From Chrysaora quinquecirrha (Eukaryota; Cnidaria; Scyphozoa; Semaeostomeae; Pelagiidae), in assembly GCA_014526335.1 (NCBI GenBank), contig JACTAT010000035.1:1345331-1409330 (forward strand): a stretch of DNA of 64,000 bases, in the 5' to 3' direction. The translations under genes were made by a program, and so were the position numbers. The notes under the pieces are model-generated. The model was not told where the DNA came from. It was given only the letters and a program-made list of their open reading frames with translations, and did not search any database. Shown in pieces: positions 12,101 through 28,100 of the stretch; the stretch's first letter is position 1, and each line of letters starts with the position of its first letter.

Positions 12101-13340
12101 TTATGCTTTTTGTGAGCTTGAGGGTCTATACGTTTAGAATTTAGTCGAAAAAACCCAATGAAAATGTTTTAAAGTAGAAAAATCGACCTTGAAAAAGGAA
12201 CACTTTTTGGCCATCATGGCGGCTGAAAAGGCATCGCATTTCAAGCTGCCAAAAAAATTAGCAAAGAAGCAATTTAGATAAAACTTTTTATGCTTTTTGT
12301 GATCTTGAGGGTCTACGCTTTTAGAATTTTTGTCGAAAAAACCCAATGAACATGTTTAAAAGTGGAAAAATCGACCTTGAAAAAGGAACACTTTTTGGCC
12401 ATCATCGCGGCTGAAAAGGCATCGCATTTCAAGCTGCCAAAAAATTAGCAAAGAAGCAATTTAGATAGAACTTTTTATGCTTTTTGTAATCTTTAGGGAC
12501 CATTCTTTTAGAATTTAGTCAAAAGAACCCAATGAACATGTTTTAAAGTGAAAAAATCTACCTTGAAGAAGGAACACTTTTTGGCCATCATGGCGGCTGA
12601 AAAATGCATCGCATTTCAAGCTGCCAAAAAATTAGCAAAGAAGCAATTTAGATAAAACTTTTTATGCTTTTTGTGATCTTGAGGGTCTATACTTTTTGAA
12701 TTTTGTCGAAAAAACCCAATGAACATGTTTAAAAGTGGAAAAACCGACCTTGAAAAAGGAACACTTTTTGGCCATCGTGGCGGCTGAAAAAGGCATCGCA
12801 TTTCAAGCTGCTAAAAAATTACCTAAGAAGCAATTTAGATAGAACTTTTTATGCTTTTTGTGATCTTGAGGGTCTATACTTTTAGAATTTAGTTGAAAGA
12901 AATCAATGAACATGTTTTAAACTGGAAAAATCGACCTTGGAAAAGGCGGCACTTTTTGCCATGATAGAGGCTGCAAATGGGCTCGCGTTTCAAACAGCCA
13001 AAACCTTCCAATGAAGCAATTTAAAACCAATTTTTCATGCTTTCTATGATTTTTAGGATTTATACCTTTAGACCATAGTCTAAATAAAACAATAAAGTAG
13101 TCTTAGAAATGAGAAAATGACCTTGAAAAGGCGGCACTTTTTTGCCATCATAGAGGCTGAAAATGGGCTCGCATTTCAAACAGCAAAAAAAGCTTCAAAA
13201 AGCAATTTAGAAAAAATTTATATTCTTTTCGCAATCCCCAGGATCTTTTTTTTAGTGCGTAATTTGAAGAACTCAATAAAGTAGTTTTTGTTGATAAAAT
13301 CGAACCGGAAAAGGCCCCATGTCTGTGCCCAATGGCAGTC
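3100..13340. repeat. Satellite array, ~185 bp unit, about 54 copies
   Basis: The array is head-to-tail. Each unit contains, in order, CCAATGAACATGTTTAAAAG, a GAAAAATCGACCTTGAAAA block, CCATCATGGCGGCTGAAAA, CATCGCATTTCAAGCTGC, and an AGCAATTTAGATAGAACTTT block ending in a T-rich tail. Monomers repeat about every 181-189 bases. The outer units (3,100-3,500 and 12,900-13,340) are divergent while the inner ones are homogenised, as expected from unequal exchange. There is higher-order structure: from about 7,140 units alternate between an A type (GAAATATGCATCGC, GAACGTTTT) and a B type (ACACGTTTTGGCCATCACGG), and a block of about 1.66 kb (7,822-9,085) recurs at 9,501-10,741. Open frames inside it are by-products of the repeat. 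Confidence 0.95.
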
Positions 13341-14500
13341 TGAAATGGACCTTGCGTTTCTTGTAGCGCTTGGGTAGCGCTTGCATTTTTATTAGAATTA
13401 AAGAGAAATGTTTTTCAACTCGTAAGCCATTCTTGACATGAATTATGCTACTTTCCATGCTACAATGACATAAATTAACATTAATTATAAATCTATATGA
13501 CTTTCCATAAAGTTCTTCAAATTAGTGAGGGATCCAACTGAAGGAAAAATCCCCAGTAATTCTATTGGCTCTCTTGCTGTGTCTGGTGAAATAGAGGCCG
13601 AGGTTTGCGGCTTCACGGCTTCGACTTCTAATTTACGTACGACTTAAGGGTTAGGCAATGTTTTTTCTACAGTTTGTGGCTCCAGAAAAAGATGCGTCTT
13701 GCGTCTTTTGGTTTTTATTGACATCAAATTACGGCTTGGTGAATGTGGCTGCAGCTTTTAATTGCGAGCGAGAGCGACCTGCACCTACTTCTTAATTTCA
13801 CAAGAAATGGAGGGGAATGGTGTTTTCTGGTCAACAATCATAATGATAAAAATAATAGAGAAAATAATTTAGGCACTTACATGTTTAATAACACTAATAT
13901 TTAGAACTTTATGGAAATTTTCCTTTTCCAACATACAACAAACACAAGAATTGACACTCACCTCTGGCACAGAGAAGTTAAATTTTCATAAAATGTCCAC
14001 TTTTTAAAAAAACTGAACAAAGTTCTTCAATTCTGACTTTATTTTGTCCTGTTTTTTGCAAACTATTATTGTAAATCCACCTCTGACATCAGCCACCAAT
14101 TTATTTCCTCCCTGGACCAATTTATATCTGGAAAAAAAGTTGAAAAAAATTGTAAACAACAATTTTAAGTTTGGGGATTATATATATATATTTGGGATAC
14201 TAGGCACACTCCTTCCCTGGTATTAAGTTTGCATGTTTTCCCTAGCGCTGGGTATCAAAAGAAGGCACTTTTTCAAAGCCCTTTTTCTAAACTTTTTCCA
14301 GGTTGTCAAAAGGGATATTTTGCTAGAGTGGGCTGGTTCGTTTTGGACTTTATTTTTTGCCAAATTCTCCAAAGCCCTGCATCAGGAGCAATTCTATGGC
14401 CGGGTAACAAAGCTATTTCTTTGAGTGCCTGCCACCATACTAATCAAAGTCAATAGAGCCACTGGGGGGGGGGGGGTGAAATGATGTTTTTTGTACTCGT
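13341..14500. other. No gene seen; inverted repeat and poly-G tract
   Basis: TTTCCATAAAGTTCT near 13,504 and AGAACTTTATGGAAA near 13,906 are inverted copies spanning about 420 bases, which suggests another small foldback element. A run of about eleven G lies near 14,465-14,476. No coding exon is supported. Confidence 0.4.
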
Positions 14501-14504
14501 TGCT

Positions 14505-14650
14505 TAGGTCTAAGTAGTAAGAGTTAACGAATCGAGACCTCAAAGCTGGCTATGATGTGACTGTGGCTGGGCTCGAGCCCTGACCACACTGGGCTCCTGA
14601 AACCATGGGTCAACTAAGCTGGACAACACTACGATGCCACAGCACCTTTA
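14505..14650 (-). repeat. tRNA-derived SINE copy
   Basis: On the minus strand this contains a B-box-like GGGCTCGAGCCC and a degenerate A-box about 45 bases upstream. It is followed by a tail shared with the copies at about 37,020-37,180 and 50,945-51,035 (the plus-strand text around 'gttaac..atcgagac' and 'gctgtgatgctactgtggctgggct'). The same tRNA-like body with the same unrelated tail at three places is what a tRNA-derived SINE family looks like. Confidence 0.55.
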
Positions 14651-16538
14651 CCTTTAAGGTGTTCTGGTACAAGTTAAAGTGCTGAATTCCAGGGGGTGGG
14701 GGTACCTAATACGTTTTAGGGAAATTCTGTCCCAAAATGTAGTATTGTTTTCATTTATTTTGTACTGTATACATATGGGCCTCAATTTTCTGAAAATTGG
14801 TCTTAGTTTTGTTTGTTTGACTTTTCCTGGAGAAGCTTGATACTGACAGTACAAAGAATTATCAGGGTAATTATGTTTTAAGCTTCTCTCACAAGATGCT
14901 GGATGTGCTCTCTTGCTAGTAGCCCCCTCTCCATAAAGCCACCTTTAAGGGATCATCCAAAAATCCATTCCATAACGGATAGTGGAATTTGGCCGCTAGC
15001 TTCTGATACCCCCTCCCCCCATTTATGAAGTATGATATTAACATATTATATCATCTGCGAGTATGTGAAACTTCTTTATAGCCCTAAGTGGCTTAGGCTT
15101 GCCTTGTTTATCTGTAAAGCCTGGAATAAACTGCAAGAAGGTCCCTGGACGGTTAGGCAATTCTGGGAAATTTGCCCAACGCAGAGATAAATTATAGGTT
15201 AGGCCTATCAAATCGTTGATCATCATTTGTATCTTATTTTGTATAAAGGCGCACAATTTAGTATACAGCGATTACCTACAACATATCACATCAACTTACC
15301 AATCAATAAAGTCGAAAATCAACAACTTTCTTTCAATAATGGATGATCAGATCAAAGTTTTCTTTGCAAAACAAACCAAACATGTGCATCCCGCTCGCCA
15401 TCTTTTTTCGAATCCTTTGCCTCGCTTTGAAAATATCTCCGCTTGTGCAAAAGACAACAACAACAACTTAAATTCAATTGGAAATTACCGTGAAAGCGCA
15501 ATCGGCAAACAAGCCCCTCTTTTTTTACCCCTAAGAGACCCCTTTATGGTTAAGCTCTGGGCGTAGGAGAATGTAAATTCTGCAATCTTAGACAAAACAT
15601 ATTGGAACAGCCTAAATATTTCTGCTATTATCTATGACCCCCCCTTTCTGCCCCCGTTACAAGTCACTATGTACAGTAGTCTCGACCAAAAGTTGCCTTG
15701 CTCAACTAGAACCAACAATGTTTTGGGGAAAAGGGGGGACGAATTGGAGTCACGAAAGTAGGTTAACTCTGGATAAGGAAGTATTCCTTGAAAAAAGGGC
15801 TTGTTCCAAATATTTTGTCTAAGATTGTAGGTGGGCTTTCCAGTCCTTAATTCATTCTGCATTAAAGTTTTGGCGCAATATAGGAACATTTTGCACCCGA
15901 TTATCCCTGTTTTTGAAAGACTACACGTTTTTTTTATAAGAAAAGTTTTTTGAGCCAGTATTGAAACTTTCTTTGATATTTCATGTTTTCAGTACCAAAA
16001 CTATCTTGTGACTTTCTTAGCAAAAATTTTGGAATGCAGTATTTCCAATGCACAGTTTAAGGCACTGTATACATCGCACAAATACCACGTTTTTCAAAGA
16101 AAATAATCATCAGACTCGTTTAATAGCAAGATGAACGACTGAACAGAAGAGCGAAAATAACATACAGAACATTAGGAGTGAAAGTATGAAACAAAACTTT
16201 CTTAAGTTTCAAGAATCCAGTGTACGGCAAATCATCAAAAAAAGCACATCACTTCCACCCTTACAAAAAAGGGGTTACCGACGCAGCTACTCCCCCCTTT
16301 CAAAACAAACAAGATGACTAACAAAGTTTGAGTTCTGGGTTCACTAATGTTATATCTTTTTTATAAAAAATGAGTAATAATTATTCTTAAAATGTAAATC
16401 TAGAGAATATGACTAGAGTCTTTATCACCTTATTATCTCACAAAAGGAGGGTCCTAATAAGATTTGTTTAGACTTTTTTAAAGTTATTTAGGTACCTTAA
16501 GTAAGAAGCATGTACCTGCCTTATCTAAAAATTCGAAT
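14651..16538. other. Apparently gene-free stretch
   Basis: ORFs of up to 116 codons exist on both strands (for example 15,216-15,566 plus) but none shows a domain, signal peptide or splice-linked partner. An ACACGTTTTTTTTATAAG start near 15,922 resembles one end of the TACAC-type MITEs found later, without a clear partner end. Confidence 0.35.
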
Positions 16539-22485
<5,947 letters not shown>

Positions 22486-22752
22486 CTCGTCTTCTACAAA
22501 AGTTGCCGAACTATATCGAGGAAGAACGATCAGGAAAATTCGCTTGAAATTTTATCAACAAAGAAGCTCTTTTTGATTTGCCTCCTTTTGGATGGAAGCC
22601 TCGTTTTAGGGAGTAAAGTTTTGAATTTTGCAAAGTGGTTTGCTTTGCAAAGCAGTCGACTTTTCAAGGTAAAATCTTCAAAATTTCTAGTTTGATTTCT
22701 ATTTTTCCTGTGTGATTTGATAACTCAATTACTTGATTAGGTATTTAAACAA

Positions 22753-23411
22753 TTATTTGTTACTTAACTGCTCTAAAAAGCTTTCAAAATTGAAGCTGAA
22801 AATTGCTTGTGAAATGGGCCTAATTGAAATGAGGATGGGAGTTGCTGCATGAAAGAGGCTGGGAACAATCCTGAGAATCGACGTCAAAAAGACAAAGGCA
22901 TAACAAAGCCCATGCCTCATCATATACCAAAGTGAAATAGCATTGAAAACAAGGGTCACATTCAAGTCTGTTGAAAGTATAGTTAGGTATGGCTGTCCTA
23001 GACGAGATCTCTTGCCTGCAGCTAGGGTGCATTCTGTGTTTGTTACCGCCACGCTGGACAATAGACCAACCAAATCGGGCTTCACGCCAAGAGAAACAAT
23101 AAATCTATTGTTCTATAATTGAAATAATACTTTAGGCTATTGTGTTTTTGAAAGATCCACACCAGTACGCCAATAAGGTTTCAAACTCCACGCAGAGGAG
23201 ATCTTAAGGTCTTTTCAGCAAATGTTGGGCTGAAAATTGGGTGAGATCCATAGAGTTTATGATTAAGTTCTTCTTTCCAACGGCCATAGGCTACATAGAA
23301 CGCATCAATTCCATCGTTCTTTTCTATTGTTCTGTTGTTCAGGTGCCAAACAACATAGACTGGATCACACTTGGTTGGGTTGTACACATTACAGTGATAT
23401 TTAATTTCCAT
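22753..23411 (-). other. Unidentified ORF pair, possible exon or pseudogene fragment
   Basis: On the minus strand an ATG at 23,411 opens 76 codons (rich in Tyr/Trp/Asn, with PVYVVWHLNNRTIEKND), and a second 110-codon frame lies at 22,753-23,085 with two hydrophobic stretches. I recognise no family. There is no stop-free junction or clear splice pair linking them, and the first has an in-frame stop just upstream of its ATG. They may be the remains of a gene or chance frames. Confidence 0.2.
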
Positions 23412-23510
23412 GATTTAGCAGCCTGAAAGCCAGCAATCTGCAGAAGCAGCAATGAATTGCACTTTTTAAAAGACCTATTTACCTCAGAAAGAAGGTTTTC
23501 AAAACATACT

Positions 23511-23922
23511 TACCGTAAATCCACGAATAAGCCCCCACGGGCTTATTTGCAAAAACGAATTTTATGGTGGGGGCTTATTACAGGGGAGGGCTTATTTTAA
23601 AGTTTGATGGTTCCAGTGTGTTGTCAAAAGATTAGCAGAGAGAAAAATCTGTACTCTTTTATCAAAATTAGCTGTTTGCCAACAGCCAATGGCTAATTAT
23701 TGATTGAATTGATAGTAAAACCTTGTTCAGTGTTTTGATTAGTTAAAGGATGCATTATAGACAGAAACAAATTCATAAAACCTTCGAATAATTCCCCATA
23801 GGGGCTTCTTTGAAGGGAGGGCTTATTTGCAAAAGTGAATTCTTGGGTGGGGCTTATTCAAAGGGAGGGCTTATTCGAAGGGGCTTGTTTGAAGGTTGGG
23901 GCTTATTCAAGAATTTACGGTA
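23511..23922. mobile_element. MITE, TACCGTAAA / AAGCCCC family
   Basis: Starts TACCGTAAATCC and ends with the inverse, AATTTACGGTA. The terminal repeats continue inward as 'GAATAAGCCCC'. The TA at each end is likely the duplicated target. The second copy at 55,973-56,314 aligns through the whole interior (GGTTCCAGTGTGTTGTC, GATGCATTATAGA). A degenerate relative sits at about 36,325-36,520. Confidence 0.75.
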
Positions 23923-24141
23923 TACAGATTATGCTGTAGCTGATTGTAACAAAAGTTGTATTTCCCTTAATACCTCCCCCTAGAACCTCCTTAAGGCCAG
24001 GCCCGCCCTGTCTCTTGACTTCCTGCTTTTAAGTCTGTCAAGTCAACTCAAAGATATACCCAATCTATTACGCCTTAAAATCGAGCATTAAGCAAGAATA
24101 ACATGATTCAGTATATTCCGTTTTGAGGATTACAAAACCTT

Positions 24142-24355
24142 TAAGCAACTAGGACTGAGATTTTGTTCAAATTTTTGGTTGAGATAGCTTTCTTTATACG
24201 CTACGTACATCATTGCAAACTTGTCAATTACATTGAACAAGCAAGAAAAGAGCCATAAAAGGAGTATAAGAGGGTACCAGTCATTCTGTGAGGGCTGAAA
24301 GACCAGATACGTTAAAAAGTAACTTTGAGGGCTGGACCAAAAGTCCAGTTGCTTA
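24142..24355. mobile_element. MITE, TAAGCAACT family, copy 1
   Basis: Starts TAAGCAACTAGGACTG and ends GTCCAGTTGCTTA, an imperfect inverted pair. Interior text (TTCTGTGAGGGCTG, GACCAGATACGTTAA) is shared with copy 2 at 29,472-29,731. It lies about 730 bases upstream of the long plus-strand gene. Confidence 0.6.
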
Positions 24356-24772
24356 TTAAGAAAAGGTGTATAGCTGAATTGGCATTATTTTTCAAACACC
24401 AATCAGCTTGCAGGGTACAGCAGGAAGATCAATAGAATTAATAGAATTAATTAAACACTCCAGTGTCAAGCATAAAAGCTTTTGAGTAAGCCTGAAAGTG
24501 TTTCCGCTGTTCATCGCAATTTTGAAGTTTTGTACAACTAAAAAATTATATTTAAGTGTTTTATCAGTCTAGCTAAATCATTCCGGTAACAAGAGGCAAT
24601 CCTTCCATGCAGTTTTAAAGCTAAATAGCATCAATTTTGTGCATAAGGCAATTTCAAGCTTCTCAATCCACATTTAGACACATTCTGTTCCTTTAACCAT
24701 AAACAAAACCAAATTAACTGAAACTTCGTTACCTCACAGCCTAGCTGTGCCCGTGACTTAATTTCAAATCAA

Positions 24773-24839
24773 CCAATCAAAGACCAGTACAATATCCAAC
24801 CAGCCAATCACGTCGCGTGAATCTTTACAACGGGCCAAT
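24773..24839 (+). promoter_or_regulatory. Three CCAATCA boxes upstream of the 25,084 start
   Basis: CCAATCA occurs at 24,773, 24,804 and about 24,835, all on the same strand, 245-310 bases before the ATG of the long plus-strand gene. CCAAT is the NF-Y core. No TATA box is evident. Promoter assignment is an inference from position. Confidence 0.4.
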
Positions 24840-25083
24840 CATATTCAAAGCCGGTACCTGTTGTGATCATGAACAGCTAGTCAATTACGCAGTGAATCAC
24901 TGCACATATTGTTATGCTACGTTATTGCAAAACTATCTGCAAACTTTTGGAAAATTCGCGACTTTTAGCTAAAGTTTTCCACGAAATTCGAGACTATTTT
25001 ATTGGGATTTTTGTAACTTGCAAATATCGGAGCAAAAGTGGATACCAAAGGAAAGTGTAGAAAACGAAACTTAACCACTGATA

Positions 25084-25156
25084 ATGAGGCGTCACCTCGT
25101 TTTGATGCTGTTACTCCTGTATCACCTCCGCCTTGCAGAGAATCGTCCACAAAAAG
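25084..25156 (+). CDS. Exon 1: signal peptide
   Basis: ATG at 25,084, two Arg, then a run of Leu/Met/Val (LVLMLLLLYHLRLA) and a likely signal-peptidase site near Leu-Ala-Glu. It ends in phase 1 at a GTTTAT donor, which is weak but joins in frame to exon 2 at 27,065. I chose this start because it is the only upstream exon that supplies a signal peptide in the right phase. Confidence 0.65.
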
Positions 25157-28100
25157 GTTTATTTTGCATTTTGTTATTCTCGCATAACGATTGATTTTAG
25201 GGTGTATGTTTGATTGGAGCAGATCCTGTATTTAGTAGACTTTACAGAGTAGATACCAAATGAGTAGGTTACGCAAATGAGCTTTGCAATAAGAAGAAAC
25301 ATTTTTGCTCAAGGGAAAACGTGCTTGCATAGCCTAAAGAAACAACCCATAGGAAATATACTCGCACTTATCAAGGCTGTTTCTTACATACTATTGGTGT
25401 TGATAATTACCTCCATATTCCATCGTCGTGTAACCCTTGCCTCAATCAAAATAAATGAACAATAATGAACTTTACTATAAGAAGAAGCATATTTCCTCAA
25501 GGGAAAACTTGCTTGCCTAGGCTGAGGAAATAATTGCCCATACCAAATAAACTCGCACTTATCAAGGCTGTTTCTGACACGGTATCATACTTGATAATCT
25601 TCTCCATATCCCGTCGCCGTGTAATTCTTGCCTCAATTAAAATAAATGAACAAAAAATGAACTTTACTATAAGAAGAAGCATATTTCCTCAAGGGAAAAC
25701 TTGCTTGCCTAAGCTGAAGAAACAATTGCCCATACCAAATAAACTCGCACTTATAAAGGCTGTTTCTGACAGAGTATTAGAGAGGGTAATCGCCTCCATA
25801 ACATACCCCCATTGTCGTTTAACCCTTACCTTAATCAAAATAAATGAACAATAATGAGCTTTACCATAAGAAGAAGCATATTTTCTCATAGAAAAACTTG
25901 CTTGCCTAAGCTGAAGAAACAATTACCTATACCAAATAAACTCGCACTTATCAAGGCTATCTCTGACACAGTATTAGAGACGATCATCGCATCCATACCA
26001 TACCCCCATCGTCGTGTAACCCTTGCCTTAATCAAAATAAATGAACAATAATGAGCTTTACCATAAGAAGAAGCATATTTTCTCATAGGAAAACTTGCTT
26101 GCACAACCTAAAGAACAACTATCCATAGCCTCAATGAAAATAAATGAACTAGAATGATCTTTACTGGAAGAAAAATCAATTTTCCTCAAGTTTTCCTCAG
26201 GGAAACTTGCTTGCGTAACCCAAACTATCCTTAAATCCGTAGCAAGTATAATCGTACTTATCAAGGCTGTTTCTGACACAGTATAAGATATGATAACCAC
26301 AGCTTCTCATAGCAAGCCTTTGATATTTATCAGCGCAATGTTTCGAAAGGAATCCGTCTATTATCATTGCGCGATGAGAAATGTGGCTCTTCTCCTATTT
26401 ATCTCGTTGATCAGACTTCACCGCCTACGCAAGTCTTAGTGTGTAGTCTATATTCATAGATGTCCGTCTCTTATCATTGCGTGATGAGAATAAACGCGCA
26501 CCTACTTAGATGACTGAAGGATTGCTCAAAAACGCTAAAGATTGACTAACTTTTAACAATCTGGTTACTATAACCCTCTCCTCTGTTAGACATATTACCT
26601 AAATCTTTAGCTTCCGCTCCTCCGGCTCCTCCACCACTCTGACACCCCGCTCACAGTTTAAGTGATCTCAATTTTGTGTTAATCTCGGTTTCATGAACAA
26701 TAACTGGGACTTAGGGACTCCCCCCTTGCTGTTCTAAGGCCCCCGCGAAACGATCCAAGTAATTTTCATTTTATTTTATACGGAACGGAAGTTCTTTGAT
26801 AATTTTGATACGGAATGGAAATTCTACTATTTGGACATTGAAAAACAGGAAAATCGCAAAAGATGAGCAGAAATTCGGCAATGTCACCCCCTAGAAAACC
26901 CCCCTCAAATGACCTCAGAAGCCCACTTCCATCTTTGTTGATAAAAAATTCTGATTGATTGAGTGTAAAACATAGTTTTCGACTGTTTGACCATACCATG
27001 CTCTGTATTTCTTATGGTATGATTAATGTTGATATTAATGCGATATTTTTGTGCTATTTTTCAGAAGAAGATGGTTTTCGGAGGTTATTGAGAAGATCCG
27101 CAATTTCGGATAAATATGATAGGCCGCTTGTTAGAGAATTACGAAATACCGAAGGTAAGGCTTTGGCCTATCAATCAAACATTGTTTGTCAAACATCTGT
27201 AATTTGTTTGTCAAACAAAATGTTTTACCATTTGGCTTGTCAAACATTTTCTGCTTTATACGAGCATAAAATGTTCTTAAAGTTTTTGAAAAACATTGCG
27301 GATTCGATTCCGCTTGTAGAACAATGTTTCGCGACGTGGCCAAATGGTCAAACATTGCTTGAAAAACAAATCTCAAATGTTTGACAAGCAATGTTTCATG
27401 ACTTGACCAATATTTTCGCTTGGGACAAGCAGGAATTGTTGCCGAGCAATGTGACATGGCCAAACAGTCAAACATTGTTTGCAAAACAATTCTCAAATGT
27501 TTGACAAACAATGTTTCAGCACTTGACCAATGTTTTCGCTTGAGACATGCAGGAATTGTTGTCGAGCAATGCGATGTGGCTAAAAACGGTCAATCATTGC
27601 ATGTAAAACAATTCTCAAATGTTTGAAAAACAATGTTTCAGCACTTGACCAATGTTTTCGCTTGAGACAAACAGAGATTGTTGTTGCTACCTGGCAAAAC
27701 AGTCAAACATGGCTTGTTAAGCAAATTTGAAATGTTAGACAAACAATGTTTGATGGCTTTGGTACGGCCTAAAGTTTTGATCGTTTTCAATAATCTAGCA
27801 TGATTTCATTTCCCTTTTGTGCCTATTAAAGTTATCTTGTAGTAAGTTTGAGACAAAGTTTAGCTAAGTTTTAATTTTCTTTTCTTATATTTTTGCAGAA
27901 GATTTCGAAAATGAAGATGATGCAATTGTCACAAGGAATCGAAGGTCCAATGAAGGTAATAATTATAATCATAATTCTGTTTTAATATTCACGATAATGA
28001 TCATATCATAATTAGTATGATTATTTCAGATGCTTGTCGTTATCACTATCAAAATCGTCTTTCATTTGCTGAAACCTTTGAGCAGAAATATCTTTTGTCA

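Noticed and set aside
3100..13340. A family of small genes in the satellite ORFs
   Set aside because: The frames differ between units, are broken by single-base length changes, lie on both strands and have no splice or start context.
3100..13340. CRISPR array
   Set aside because: The whole ~185-base unit is repeated, with no unique spacers, and the host is eukaryotic.
27131..27626. Overlapping ORFs on both strands near 27.2-27.6 kb
   Set aside because: They are created by the CAAACATTGTTTG palindromic repeats, which stay open on both strands.
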